This document shows positions 17,549 to 27,430 of a stretch of 64,000 nt of DNA, in pieces. Made by a program: the position numbers and the translations under genes. The stretch is from positions 1 through 64,000 of the forward strand of contig JAIBAF010000002.1 in assembly GCA_019695335.1 (NCBI GenBank). The letters run 5' to 3'. This DNA comes from a bacterium. GTDB taxonomy: Bacteria > CLD3 > SB21. The notes under the pieces are model-generated. The model made no database searches, was not told where the DNA came from, and saw nothing but the letters and a program-made list of their open reading frames with translations. Positions within the stretch are counted from its first letter, which is position 1. The number at the start of each line of letters is the position of its first letter.

Positions 17549-18931
17549 ATGAAAAAAATAGTTTGGATTTTACTGTTTAGTATAACCAGCGGTTTTGCTC
17601 AAACTAAAATTTCTGTATTTCCTTTTGAAAATAAATCTGATTCGAAATACGAATGGTTCAGCTATGGTCTAAGTCAGTTAATGTCGGAAGGATTGAATGG
17701 CAGTGGAAAATTACAAAGCGTCGGCAATGATGACGTTTTTCAGGCAGCGTTGAGTACGGATATTAATCCGCGATCATTATATGATGGGCTTGTCACGCCG
17801 TCATTTTTAAAATACCACTTGGACTGGAAATCCGATTATTCGGTTTTGGGTAATTTCTCAATTGCCGGTGATTCTATTATTATCAATATACGCGCCTGCT
17901 CTATTTTGAAAAAAGCTTTTACAACGCCTATCACCGTCAAAGGTAAATTCGAAAAATACACTGATTTTTACCTTACAAGCATCCGGTTAATGGAAGCCGT
18001 ATACGCCCAATTGATTACACTAACCCCAGTAACCATTGCTCGTGAGGATATTGAAAAAAGCAACGACCGGTTACGTCAATTGATTGCCGATTACGAAGGC
18101 TATCAGGCGTATGTAAAAAACTGGATGGCTTTAAAATATTATGACGTTGCTATATTGACTACAGCGGATTATAAATTGGACGATGCCATTGCCTATTTCA
18201 AACGGTCGATTACCATGGATGAATCGAAGCAACTCAATTCAACAGCCAATTTATCCAACGTTTATGTGCTCCGCGGCAATAAATATTCGACTGAAAAAAA
18301 ATGGCCTGAAGCCGAAAATGATTATAAAGCAGCGGTTGAGCAGAATCCAAAAAATGCTGACGCTTTTTATAATTACGGCAATGTTTATAAAGAAAAAAAT
18401 GATTGGGAAAACGCTATTGCTCAATACAAGGAAGCTCTTGAAGTGAATTCCAATCTTTTTGAAGCGCAAGTCAACGTCGGTTTCGCCAGCTTACAACAAG
18501 GAAAATACAGCGAAGCGATAGTGGCGTACGAAAATGCGCTCAAAATCAAACCGGATGATGCAATGACGGTGTATTATGCAGGAACCGCTTATGACCAAAA
18601 TAACGATGCTTCCAATGCCGTTAAATTTTATCGTCGTGCGATTGAGTTGGATAAAACCATTGCCGGAGCGCATTTGAATCTGGGAATACTTCTCAAAATT
18701 CAGAAAGATCTCAAAGGTGCACGAATCGAATATGAAAGCGCGATTACTTATGAGCCGAACAGTGCTGTCGCGCACAGAAACCTTGGAATTCTGCTGATGA
18801 ATGATAAAAAAGAAGCGGCGCAAGCGATCATTCATTTGGAAAAATCTTTGGAACTTGATCCTACTCAAGGCGACGCGGACATTATGAAAAAGAATATCGG
18901 TGTTCTGAAAAAACGTGTTAAGAAAAAATAA
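17549..18931 (+). CDS. Exported TPR protein with a TolB/FlgO-like N-terminal domain
   Basis: Exact function unknown. The start is the ATG at 17549, five bases after GGAGG (17539-17543); a GTG at 17546 is also possible. The signal peptide ends GFA before Gln. Residues about 22-150 open with ISVFPFENKSDSKYEWFSYG and LSQLMSEGLNGSG, the pattern of TolB-type N-terminal, FlgO and CsgG-related nucleoside-less alpha/beta domains. From about 185 onwards there are at least six TPR units (for example NADAFYNYGNVYKEKNDWENAIAQYKEA is split over one such unit), suited to protein binding. It is the last member of the island and shares its direction and export signal. Confidence 0.82.
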   Translation: MKKIVWILLFSITSGFAQTKISVFPFENKSDSKYEWFSYGLSQLMSEGLNGSGKLQSVGNDDVFQAALSTDINPRSLYDGLVTPSFLKYHLDWKSDYSVLGNFSIAGDSIIINIRACSILKKAFTTPITVKGKFEKYTDFYLTSIRLMEAVYAQLITLTPVTIAREDIEKSNDRLRQLIADYEGYQAYVKNWMALKYYDVAILTTADYKLDDAIAYFKRSITMDESKQLNSTANLSNVYVLRGNKYSTEKKWPEAENDYKAAVEQNPKNADAFYNYGNVYKEKNDWENAIAQYKEALEVNSNLFEAQVNVGFASLQQGKYSEAIVAYENALKIKPDDAMTVYYAGTAYDQNNDASNAVKFYRRAIELDKTIAGAHLNLGILLKIQKDLKGARIEYESAITYEPNSAVAHRNLGILLMNDKKEAAQAIIHLEKSLELDPTQGDADIMKKNIGVLKKRVKKK

Positions 18932-18949
18932 CGGCGAACTTTTCAGTAG

Positions 18950-18988
18950 AGAGGTTGTCTGTTAATCTGGCGGACAACCTCTTTTTAT
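18950..18988 (+). terminator. Intrinsic terminator closing the LPP20/CHAT island
   Basis: AGAGGTTGTC (18950-18959) pairs with GACAACCTCT (18973-18982), followed by TTTTATTT. It marks the end of the island. Confidence 0.88.
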
Positions 18989-19017
18989 TTGCTATTCAAA
19001 TAACGCAAATCTATATT
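18989..19017 (+). promoter_or_regulatory. Putative uvrA promoter
   Basis: TTGCTA (18989-18994) and TATATT (19012-19017) lie 17 bases apart and 27 bases ahead of the uvrA start codon. I saw no LexA-type box around it. Confidence 0.55.
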
Positions 19018-19043
19018 GGGCTGTTTTTGAGCAAGGAATATTC

Positions 19044-21950
19044 ATGGCCATTTCTGAAATCCCCTCTTCTCTATTATCTGATCAAGATATTACGGAATCG
19101 TTTAAAGAAAAAATTGTGATCCGCGGCGCTCGTGTCCACAATCTCAAGAACATCGATTTGGAGATTCCGCGCAATAAACTGACGGTTGTAACCGGCCTTT
19201 CCGGATCGGGAAAGTCATCATTGGCTTTTGATACTATTTATGCCGAAGGGCAGCGTCGTTATGTAGAATCGCTGTCGGCCTACGCGCGTCAGTTTCTCAA
19301 CATGATGGAAAAACCGGACGTTGATCTCGTTGACGGCCTCAGCCCGGCAATCAGCATTGAACAAAAAACATCGAGTCGTAATCCGCGCTCAACAGTCGGA
19401 ACAGTAACAGAAATTTACGACTACCTCCGTCTTTTATACGCCAAGATCGGAATTCCGTATTGCTATAATTGCGGACAGGAAGTCACCAAACAAACCCGGG
19501 ATCAGATCCTTGATGCAATTAAAAAATTTCCGGGCGGAAGCAAATTAATGATTCTTGGTCCGGTTGTGAGGGGACGAAAAGGACATTACCAGGAATTATT
19601 CGAAAAACTCAGAAAGAACGGTTATGTCCGGGTGCGAATTGATGGCGAAATTAAAGAACTCGAAAAAGTTGATAAAGTTTCACGATACCATATTCATAAT
19701 ATTGAAGTCGTTGTCGATCGTATTATTTTGGATTCACAATCCGGACAACGTTTGATCGATTCCGTTGAACAAGCTCTCGAACTTGGCGAAGGGGTGATGA
19801 TCGTTGCTCGTGTCACAGACGATAAAAAAAATAAGACAGAAGATGTGACTTTCAGTCAACACTTAGCTTGCCAAAATTGTGGGATTAGTTACGAAGAGCC
19901 ATTTCCAAAGTTATTTTCATTCAATAGCCCGTATGGCGCTTGTCCACAATGCGAAGGATTGGGCGTGGTGATGGAAATGGATGAGTCGATGATCATTCCG
20001 AATCCGGATCTCAGTATTAGTCAAGGCGGACTCAAAGCCTATGAGAATCCGAAAAATGAAACATGGTTTTATTTACAAATGGAAACCATTCTTAAACAGT
20101 TTGGATACAATTTCGACACACCGATTAAAAAAATGTCGAAAAAAGCGTATGAGACTTTGATGTACGGTACAGGTTCAACCAAACACGATTTCTTTTATTA
20201 TTCCGGAGACAAGAAAAAAAATTATCGCGGGAAATTTATGGGCGTCGTTGGAAGCATCAAACATTATTTCGAAACCACGACGTCGGAGCAAATTCGTTCA
20301 TGGGCAGAAGGATTCATGAGTGAAAAACTTTGCACCAGTTGTAAGGGTGGACGTCTTAAAAACGAACCGTTATCATATAAAGTTGAAAGTAAGAACATCC
20401 ATGACACGGTCAAGATGTCTGTTTTGGATGCATCCGAATTTTTTAAAAATGTTTCGATGCCAAAAAGACTGGAAAAAATCGGGGCGCCCATTCTGAAAGA
20501 AATACGTGAACGACTGGGATTTCTAATGAAAGTCGGTCTTGATTACCTAACACTGGATCGCTCGGCGAGGACACTTTCCGGCGGTGAGTCGCAGCGAATT
20601 CGCCTTGCCACTCAAGTCGGCTCACAATTGGTTGGAGTACTGTATATACTTGATGAACCCAGTATCGGTTTACATCAACGCGATAATGAAAAATTGATCC
20701 AGGCACTGATGGAGTTACGCGATCTTGGCAATACTCTAATTGTTGTCGAGCATGATCGTGATACGATGGAACACGCTGATTATCTTGTCGATTTGGGTCC
20801 CGGAGCCGGGCGAAAAGGCGGAGAATTGGTTGCCGCTGGCATACCGGAAGAATTTGACAAGTTTCATCATTCCATTACCGGCCGGTATTTACGAGGAGAC
20901 GTCAACATTGAAATTCCATCCAAACGCCGTGAAGGCAATGGAAAAACCATTCTTTTGAAAAACGCTTCCGGTCATAATTTAAAAAACGTTATTCTGGAAA
21001 TTCCGCTTGGAAAACTTGTATGTGTTACCGGCGTCAGTGGGTCAGGAAAAAGCTCACTGATCAACGAAACTTTATATCCTATCTTATCCCGATATTTTTA
21101 CAGCGCGACTACAATGCCGCTTTCCTACAAAGAAATCAAAGGACTTGATCATGTTGACAAAGTGATCGATATCGATCAATCACCGATTGGGCGAACACCC
21201 AGAAGTAACCCGGCTACATACACTAATTTATTTTCCATGATTCGCGATCTGTACGCCAGCTTACCTGAATCCAAAGTTCGCGGTTACAAAGTAGGGCGAT
21301 TCAGTTTTAATGTCAGCGGCGGGCGGTGCGAAGAATGTCAAGGCGCAGGCTTAAAAAAAATCGAAATGAATTTTCTGCCCGACGTATACGTACAATGTGA
21401 AACCTGTAACGGCAAACGCTATAATCGAGAGACGCTTGAAATTCGATACCGTAATAAAAATATTTCCGAAGTTTTAGAAATGACCGTTGCAGAAGCGTTG
21501 GATTTTTTTGAAGCTATTCCGAATATCAAAATGAAATTGCAAACCCTTCATGACGTTGGGCTGGATTATATCCATCTTGGACAGCAAGCAACAACGCTTT
21601 CGGGCGGCGAAGCACAGCGGGTAAAATTGGCGGAAGAATTGTCTAAACGCAGTACCGGTAAAACGCTTTATATTTTAGACGAACCAACTACCGGGCTTCA
21701 TTTTGAAGATATAAAAATGCTGATGAATGTTTTAGGGCAGTTAGCCGATAAGGGTAATACGGTCATCGTGATCGAGCATAACATGGATGTGATCAAATGT
21801 GCTGACTGGATTATTGATCTCGGACCGGAGGGAGGAAATGGCGGCGGTGAGATCATCGCTACGGGAACGCCTGAAGACGTTGCACGAATTAGCCGGTCGT
21901 ATACGGGAAAGTTCCTCAAAAAAGAACTCATCCGAGCAAAGAAAGATTGA
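19044..21950 (+). CDS. uvrA: Excinuclease ABC subunit A
   Basis: UvrA recognises bulky DNA lesions and loads UvrB in nucleotide excision repair. Two ABC ATPase halves are present, with Walker A loops [12 protein letters not shown] near residue 55 and [12 protein letters not shown] near residue 665, signature motifs [13 protein letters not shown] and [13 protein letters not shown], and Walker B segments [10 protein letters not shown] and [10 protein letters not shown]. Zinc-binding Cys pairs are seen in the insertion (CQNCG, CPQCEG) and in the second half (CEECQG and CETCNG). Length of 968 residues is close to the usual 940. AAGGAA precedes the ATG. The protein starts about 20 residues earlier than many homologues. 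Confidence 0.97.
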   Translation: MAISEIPSSLLSDQDITESFKEKIVIRGARVHNLKNIDLEIPRNKLTVVTGLSGSGKSSLAFDTIYAEGQRRYVESLSAYARQFLNMMEKPDVDLVDGLSPAISIEQKTSSRNPRSTVGTVTEIYDYLRLLYAKIGIPYCYNCGQEVTKQTRDQILDAIKKFPGGSKLMILGPVVRGRKGHYQELFEKLRKNGYVRVRIDGEIKELEKVDKVSRYHIHNIEVVVDRIILDSQSGQRLIDSVEQALELGEGVMIVARVTDDKKNKTEDVTFSQHLACQNCGISYEEPFPKLFSFNSPYGACPQCEGLGVVMEMDESMIIPNPDLSISQGGLKAYENPKNETWFYLQMETILKQFGYNFDTPIKKMSKKAYETLMYGTGSTKHDFFYYSGDKKKNYRGKFMGVVGSIKHYFETTTSEQIRSWAEGFMSEKLCTSCKGGRLKNEPLSYKVESKNIHDTVKMSVLDASEFFKNVSMPKRLEKIGAPILKEIRERLGFLMKVGLDYLTLDRSARTLSGGESQRIRLATQVGSQLVGVLYILDEPSIGLHQRDNEKLIQALMELRDLGNTLIVVEHDRDTMEHADYLVDLGPGAGRKGGELVAAGIPEEFDKFHHSITGRYLRGDVNIEIPSKRREGNGKTILLKNASGHNLKNVILEIPLGKLVCVTGVSGSGKSSLINETLYPILSRYFYSATTMPLSYKEIKGLDHVDKVIDIDQSPIGRTPRSNPATYTNLFSMIRDLYASLPESKVRGYKVGRFSFNVSGGRCEECQGAGLKKIEMNFLPDVYVQCETCNGKRYNRETLEIRYRNKNISEVLEMTVAEALDFFEAIPNIKMKLQTLHDVGLDYIHLGQQATTLSGGEAQRVKLAEELSKRSTGKTLYILDEPTTGLHFEDIKMLMNVLGQLADKGNTVIVIEHNMDVIKCADWIIDLGPEGGNGGGEIIATGTPEDVARISRSYTGKFLKKELIRAKKD

Positions 21951-21995
21951 ATCCCAGATTCTAATTCTGTAGATTAGCCCTAAATAAGGCAGTGT

Positions 21996-23021
21996 ATGGA
22001 CGACGTAATATACAAAAGCGACGGCGACAACATCCGTTTGGTTGAAAAGATGAGAGTGCGCAAATTTTTTGAAGATTTGCGTGACAAGATGCATTTTGAA
22101 CTTATTGTGAATGCCGGTTTCGATCATAAATATTTTAATCAGCGCGATTTGCATCGTCCGGGATTGGCACTGGCAGGATTCGTCGAACTGTTCACGCACG
22201 AAAAAATCCAGATTTTGGGCAATACTGAGAACTATTATTTATTGAGTCTTTCCGAAGAGGACAGGAAGAAAGCATTGGAAAAGGTTTTTCAATTTCCGAT
22301 GCCATGCATTATTATTACTAATTCAAATAAAGTGTTGCCGGAAATGAAAGCGCTTTGCGAGAAAAACAGCGTACCACTTTTGGTGACACATTTTTCATCA
22401 ACGGACGCCATTCATCTCATCAGCGCTTACCTTGACGAAGTATTTGCGCCGGAAATTGCTATGCATGGATCCATGGTCGATGTGTATGGTATCGGCATGC
22501 TGCTGACCGGCAAAAGCGGAATTGGTAAAAGCGAAATTGCTCTCGATCTTGTAGAACGCGGACATCGGCTTGTCGCCGACGATACGGTTAAAATCAGCCG
22601 TTTATCTGAAACAATCCTGATGGCACGCGGGCACGATACGCTCAAACATTTTATTGAAATTCGCGGCGTAGGTATTTTGGATGTCCGGGAAATGTTTGGC
22701 ATTCGTGCCGTTCGATTACAAAAAAGACTCGAAGTGCAGGTTGATTTGCAATTGTGGGATGGTAAAGAAGAATACGAGCGTCTTGGGTTGGATGAAGAAA
22801 TGGTCGACATTTTGAATGTCAAAATACCTTCGATCAAATTGCCAATTTATCCCGGTAAAAACATTACCGTAATCGCTGAAGCGATTGCTTTAAATCTGCT
22901 GCTTAAGATTTATGGTTATGATGCTGCGAAAGAGTTTAGCGCTAAACTAATGCAGGAAATACAAAATAAAGATGCAAAAAGTAAAAAATCCAATATCTAT
23001 CTTGAACGGGATTTCGAATAG
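21996..23021 (+). CDS. hprK: HPr kinase/phosphorylase
   Basis: HprK phosphorylates and dephosphorylates a serine of HPr in response to metabolites. The C-terminal kinase domain has the P-loop GKSGIGKS at residues 172-179, then LVADDTVKI and the family signature IEIRGVGILDVREMFG. The N-terminal DRTGG-like domain (about 1-125) is also present, so this is the full-length form of 341 residues. No ptsH or other PTS gene is in the window; in many Gram-negatives HprK pairs with an Npr/HPr-like protein elsewhere. It follows uvrA by 45 bases and precedes the MCE gene by 20, suggesting one transcript. Confidence 0.95.
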   Translation: MDDVIYKSDGDNIRLVEKMRVRKFFEDLRDKMHFELIVNAGFDHKYFNQRDLHRPGLALAGFVELFTHEKIQILGNTENYYLLSLSEEDRKKALEKVFQFPMPCIIITNSNKVLPEMKALCEKNSVPLLVTHFSSTDAIHLISAYLDEVFAPEIAMHGSMVDVYGIGMLLTGKSGIGKSEIALDLVERGHRLVADDTVKISRLSETILMARGHDTLKHFIEIRGVGILDVREMFGIRAVRLQKRLEVQVDLQLWDGKEEYERLGLDEEMVDILNVKIPSIKLPIYPGKNITVIAEAIALNLLLKIYGYDAAKEFSAKLMQEIQNKDAKSKKSNIYLERDFE

Positions 23022-23041
23022 ACTAAATAAGCGAGGTTTGA

Positions 23042-23944
23042 TTGAACGATAGTAAGATTCTGGAAATTAAAGTTGGTATTACGATTCTATCTGGTGTGAT
23101 TTTGTTAGTCTTGGGAATTGTGTGGCTCAAAGGGATTACATTCAAGCCGAACACATTTGAAGCTTCAATTCTATTTCAAAATACGGCCGGTTTGCAGATT
23201 GGCGACCCGGTGACGGTAAGCGGATTGCGTGTAGGAAAAGTTACCGATATTAATTTGACAGGGGATTCGGTGCTCGTAGCCATTAGTATCAATAATTCTG
23301 TGCAGCTGCGTTCGGATGTGCAAGCCGTTATTTCAAGCATCGACTTTTTCGGAGGAAAAAAATTAGAAATCGTTCCGGGAAAATCAGAGGAATCGTTTAA
23401 TACAAAAAACCGCATTATCGGATCACGGGAACCCGACTTGACAGAGTTGACCAGCCAATTGAAAGAAATTGCCAATGACGTCAAAGGAACTTTAGAAAAA
23501 GTTGACAGCGTTTTAGTCGGAATAAATGGAGTTGTAGGTGACAAATCGTTTACGTCAGCACTCAAACGAGCGGCTTTTAACCTAGATTCGACGACCGCCC
23601 GGATCAAAACAATGGTATACAAAAGCGATTCGAAGATTGATTCACTGCTGACACGTTTGAGTTCGGCTTCACGAGGTTTTCGTACTCTGGTTGAAAAAAC
23701 AGACGGGCGGATCGATACGGCACTTGTCAATGTCAACGGCATTACTAGGACTTTAGGGCACATTACGCTTACGCTGGACAGTATGATGAACAAAATTCAA
23801 AACGGCGAGGGCAATCTGGGTAAAATGATTCACGATGATGCGTTGTACAATAAGTTGGATCATACTGTTGCCCAACTGGATTCTCTTGTGGCGGCTGTGA
23901 GGGACAAAGGTATGAAAGTAAACCTCAAATTATTCGGCGATTAA
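23042..23944 (+). CDS. MlaD family (MCE domain) lipid-transport protein
   Basis: MCE proteins bind lipid in the periplasm and feed or drain the outer membrane through an ABC permease. A single N-terminal membrane segment (about residues 11-28, ILSGVILLVLGIVWL) anchors the protein; the MCE domain spans about 36-115 (NTAGLQIGDPVTVSGLRVGKV and FFGGKKLEIVPG). The remainder is a helical/coiled region rich in Asp-Ser repeats. The start is TTG at 23042 with GCGAGG five bases upstream. Partners MlaE and MlaF are not next to it, which is unusual, so its permease must be elsewhere. Six bases separate it from the ZIP gene. Confidence 0.9.
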   Translation: MNDSKILEIKVGITILSGVILLVLGIVWLKGITFKPNTFEASILFQNTAGLQIGDPVTVSGLRVGKVTDINLTGDSVLVAISINNSVQLRSDVQAVISSIDFFGGKKLEIVPGKSEESFNTKNRIIGSREPDLTELTSQLKEIANDVKGTLEKVDSVLVGINGVVGDKSFTSALKRAAFNLDSTTARIKTMVYKSDSKIDSLLTRLSSASRGFRTLVEKTDGRIDTALVNVNGITRTLGHITLTLDSMMNKIQNGEGNLGKMIHDDALYNKLDHTVAQLDSLVAAVRDKGMKVNLKLFGD

Positions 23945-23950
23945 TCCTCT

Positions 23951-24685
23951 ATGGATATCGGTCTAGCTTTAGTGTATAGTTTTATTTCCGGTTTGATAAT
24001 CATGCTGGGCGGGTGGTTTTTTACCATTCGCGGGCAATGGGAAAAAAAATTCCTCGATATTTTCATTGCGCTTGGCGCAGGTTATATTTTAGCTGTCGCG
24101 CTGCTGGATATGATTCCAGAAAGCTATGAAGCTTCGCCGTACTCGATGTTTTTTGTAATTTTGGGTTATCTCATCGTACATTTATTCGAACACGTTTTTA
24201 CTCCGCATTTTCATTATGGTGAAGAAACACATGAGCATCTTGTTTCGCACGTTGTCAGTGCCAGCGCATTACTCGGACTATTAGTGCATAATTTTTTTAG
24301 CGGCGTTGCTATCGGATCAGGGATGTTAAAAAGTGAATCGGTAGGCCTGATGATTTTCCTGGGCACAATACTACACAAACTTCCTGAAGGCTTTACCATT
24401 TCTTCGATCATGTTTGTTTCACATCATCGAAAACGTTATAGCTTTTTCAGTACGGTTTCATTGGCATTGGCTTCGTTGATTGGAACTTTAGCGGTTTATT
24501 GTTTCAATGTTCCTAATTTGCCTATTAAGGATATTGCGTTAGCTCTCTCGGCCGGAACTTTCATCCACGTTGCGACTACTGATTTAATTCCAAGAATTAA
24601 TGATTCTGAATACCGATGGATGCCTCTGGTGATTTTTTTGGGTGTTGGAATGTTTTTTATTAGTTCACTGATCATTCATCGTTGA
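23951..24685 (+). CDS. ZIP family divalent metal transporter
   Basis: An integral membrane protein of 244 residues with about seven or eight hydrophobic segments. ZIP features include a His-rich loop between TM3 and TM4 (HFHYGEETHEH, near residue 92), the metal-site segment VHNFFSGVAIGSG and the second site segment HKLPEGFTI. These families import zinc or other divalent metals into the cytoplasm. The metal cannot be assigned. It is probably the last gene of the uvrA-hprK-mce run and is convergent with glmS over 35 bases in which I found no good hairpin. Confidence 0.92.
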   Translation: MDIGLALVYSFISGLIIMLGGWFFTIRGQWEKKFLDIFIALGAGYILAVALLDMIPESYEASPYSMFFVILGYLIVHLFEHVFTPHFHYGEETHEHLVSHVVSASALLGLLVHNFFSGVAIGSGMLKSESVGLMIFLGTILHKLPEGFTISSIMFVSHHRKRYSFFSTVSLALASLIGTLAVYCFNVPNLPIKDIALALSAGTFIHVATTDLIPRINDSEYRWMPLVIFLGVGMFFISSLIIHR

Positions 24686-24720
24686 CATCTAGCCCTAAAC
24701 TCTTACTGTTTAACATTGAT

Positions 24721-26553
24721 TTATTCCACCGTCACACTCTTTGCCAAATTTCTCGGTTGATCGACATTACATCCGCGCAGAACGGCCATGTGATAAGCGA
24801 GCATTTGTAAAGGGATTACGCTTAAAATAGGCATGAGAAAATCATGCGTTTTAGGTATGTAAATGACATGCTCGGCTTTGGAACGGATTTCCGAATTGCC
24901 TTCAGTGGTAATAACGATGATTTTGCCGCCGCGTGCACGTACTTCTTCGATATTGCTGACAACTTTATCATAGATTGCATCTTTGGGTGCAATAAAAACC
25001 GTCGGCATATCTTCGTCAATCAGCGCGATTGGTCCGTGCTTCATCTCAGCCGCCGGATATCCTTCCGCGTGAATATAAGAAATTTCTTTTAGCTTCAGGG
25101 CGCCTTCAAGTGCAACAGGAAAATTGTAACCGCGGCCAAGATATAGGAAATTGCGTTTATCGATATATTTTTCAGCTATTTCACGAATTAAATCATTACT
25201 GGTGAGGATTGCACGTACTTTGTCAGGTAACGTAAGCATTTCTTCAACAATTTGTTTACCTTCGACGGCTGACATATTGCGTAAGCGTGCGAGTAAAATT
25301 GTAATCAATGCGATCACGGTTAATTGAGACGTGAATGCTTTCGTTGAAGCGACACCAATTTCCGGTCCGGCGTGAATATACACTCCGGCATCCGTTTCAC
25401 GGGCGATTGTGCTACCCACAACATTACAAATGCCCAGGACTACGGCTCCGCGTCGTTTAGCTTCGCGCATGGCCGCCAGCGTATCCGCCGTCTCCCCGGA
25501 TTGACTGATGACGATGACAACGGTACCTTCCTCGATGACCGGATTGCGATAACGGAATTCCGAAGCGTATTCGACCTCGACGGGAATTCGTGCAAATTCT
25601 TCGATCATGTATTCGCCAACCAAAGCCGCATGCCAAGAAGTACCGCAAGCAATGAAAACAATTTTTTTAGCGCTTTTTAGCGCGTCAATCTGTTCGCTCA
25701 ATCCGCCTAATCTTGAAATACCTTCTTCTATAACCAATCGGCCACGCATGGCATCGGTAATCGTATTAGGTTGTTCAAAAATTTCTTTGAGCATAAAATG
25801 GGCGTAACCCTGCTTCTCGATTTGCGCGACATCGAAAGTGATTTCTTCAACTTTTTTGACAACCGGCTGATTTTCCATATTCTTAGTTGTAATACCATCC
25901 AAGGTTATTACAGCCATTTCATTATCTTCCAGATAAACTACTTGCCGTGTATGTGCGACAATTGCCGAGGCATCCGAAGCAGCAAAAAATTCGTTGTTAC
26001 CATGTCCTAAAACCAATGGACTGCCGTGACGAGCTACAACAATTTTATAAGGATCACGCGCTGAAACTACGGCAATTCCGTACGTACCTTTCACGCATAA
26101 TAAAGCTTCTCTGACTGCCGTTTCGAGATCATTAGAACTTTCGTAAAACTCCTCGATAAGATGGACAACCGTTTCGGTATCGGTGTCCGTATGAAAGGCG
26201 TGACCTTTTTTCTGAAGTTCTATTTTCAAGGCCGCGTAGTTTTCAATAATTCCATTGTGAATGATTGCAATATCACCGCGATCGCCGATATGCGGGTGCG
26301 CATTATTCGTATTGGGAACACCGTGAGTTGCCCATCGTGTATGACCGATACCGACCGTGCCGCTGAAATTTTCAGTTTTGACAATGCCTTCAAGTTCGCT
26401 CAATTTACCCGCACTTTTTCGAATTTCCAGATGATCGTTTTCAATTATTGCAAGTCCGGCTGAATCGTAACCACGATATTCCATTCGTTTCAAACCATTC
26501 ATAATAATAGGTAAAACATTACGTTTACCCACATATCCTATGATGCCACACAT
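24721..26553 (-). CDS. glmS: Glutamine-fructose-6-phosphate aminotransferase
   Basis: GlmS makes glucosamine-6-phosphate from fructose-6-phosphate and glutamine, the entry step to peptidoglycan and lipopolysaccharide sugars. The nucleophile is C2 after Met removal (MCGIIGYVG). The glutaminase domain covers about 1-225 (GHTRWATHG), and two SIS sugar-isomerase domains follow (FIACGTSWHA, ISQSGETADT, YPAAEMKHGPIALI). The C-terminus LAKSVTVE is the conserved end of the family. Length of 610 residues is normal. The 130-base region upstream does not look like a glmS ribozyme. Confidence 0.97.
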   Translation of the reverse strand: MCGIIGYVGKRNVLPIIMNGLKRMEYRGYDSAGLAIIENDHLEIRKSAGKLSELEGIVKTENFSGTVGIGHTRWATHGVPNTNNAHPHIGDRGDIAIIHNGIIENYAALKIELQKKGHAFHTDTDTETVVHLIEEFYESSNDLETAVREALLCVKGTYGIAVVSARDPYKIVVARHGSPLVLGHGNNEFFAASDASAIVAHTRQVVYLEDNEMAVITLDGITTKNMENQPVVKKVEEITFDVAQIEKQGYAHFMLKEIFEQPNTITDAMRGRLVIEEGISRLGGLSEQIDALKSAKKIVFIACGTSWHAALVGEYMIEEFARIPVEVEYASEFRYRNPVIEEGTVVIVISQSGETADTLAAMREAKRRGAVVLGICNVVGSTIARETDAGVYIHAGPEIGVASTKAFTSQLTVIALITILLARLRNMSAVEGKQIVEEMLTLPDKVRAILTSNDLIREIAEKYIDKRNFLYLGRGYNFPVALEGALKLKEISYIHAEGYPAAEMKHGPIALIDEDMPTVFIAPKDAIYDKVVSNIEEVRARGGKIIVITTEGNSEIRSKAEHVIYIPKTHDFLMPILSVIPLQMLAYHMAVLRGCNVDQPRNLAKSVTVE

Positions 26554-26683
26554 GTCAAACCTCCAAAATGATCAAATCTTTAAATCTAAGGCATTGATAC
26601 TGTACATTTTAAAACGCAAGCGGTCAATAAAAAGCTCGCCATAATACTAAAAAAACAGCGGCACAGCAAGAGAAAATCACTCA

Positions 26684-27430
26684 TTATTTATTGAAATTTT
26701 TGTCCGGAAGAACCGGACGATAACCCACGGCAAAAACATGTTTATTGAAGACGCATTTTTTATAAACGCCTGTCTGTTCGATAAAGTTTTGAACCCGATT
26801 AACCAATTTCCCCTCAATAATTATGCTGTTTTCTTCTGAATTAGGTTCATAAAAACTAATATCTTTCATATAAATTTTTTCAAGATCAATTCCATTAATA
26901 TTCCATTCAGGCCAAGCACTTGCATCACCAGAAGACAGGCGTTTGACATACAGAACAATTTTTTCAGGTATATAATCCATGCTTTTTTTGAAATACATCT
27001 GGTCAATCGATTCATTGAACCTTCCGAACGCACTCTCTGATTGATGAAGTCCTTTGATAGGAATTCGGCGACCGTAAAAATAATATTCTGTAATCGGTGC
27101 ATCGCCTGATCCATCCAAAAATACTGAATCAACAGGTGTCAAGAGGTCGGATATAACCTTTAGTAACTCAAGAAATTCCTCACGTGTCAGGACAGCGACA
27201 GCCATTTTTCTTTTTCCGTCAATGTACCGATAATAAATGACTCGACCGTTGGCGTACAGCGAAAAAGACGGTGCGTTAAGCTCTGTACCAACGAGTTCGG
27301 CGGCGCCGCCGTACACTTTTTTCTGAAAAATCATTTCCCATGGAGAATGTGTTTCAAGGTAGCTGGCTTGCGAACAACCTATGCCTACAATCAAAAACAA
27401 AAAAATACACTGGAAAACTCGATTAAACAT
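26684..27430 (-). CDS. Putative lipoprotein of unknown function
   Basis: I do not recognise a family. The first 20 residues form a signal with a Cys (LIVGIGCSQAS) in a lipobox-like context, so it is probably a periplasmic or outer-membrane lipoprotein. The mature part (about 228 residues) has strand-rich stretches such as SFSLYANGRVIYYRYIDGKRKMAV, the kind seen in small envelope proteins. Its start overlaps the end of the HAD phosphatase gene by eight bases, so both are likely translated from the PBP2-rodA-HAD transcript. That context suggests, but does not prove, an envelope role. Confidence 0.75.
   Translation of the reverse strand: MFNRVFQCIFLFLIVGIGCSQASYLETHSPWEMIFQKKVYGGAAELVGTELNAPSFSLYANGRVIYYRYIDGKRKMAVAVLTREEFLELLKVISDLLTPVDSVFLDGSGDAPITEYYFYGRRIPIKGLHQSESAFGRFNESIDQMYFKKSMDYIPEKIVLYVKRLSSGDASAWPEWNINGIDLEKIYMKDISFYEPNSEENSIIIEGKLVNRVQNFIEQTGVYKKCVFNKHVFAVGYRPVLPDKNFNK

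Noticed and set aside
23176-23793. A 205-residue minus-strand reading frame
   Set aside because: Antisense within the MCE gene, rich in Ser/Arg with no recognisable domain; shadow frame.
26554-26683. glmS ribozyme upstream of glmS
   Set aside because: The 130-base gap is too short and lacks the ribozyme core pattern.
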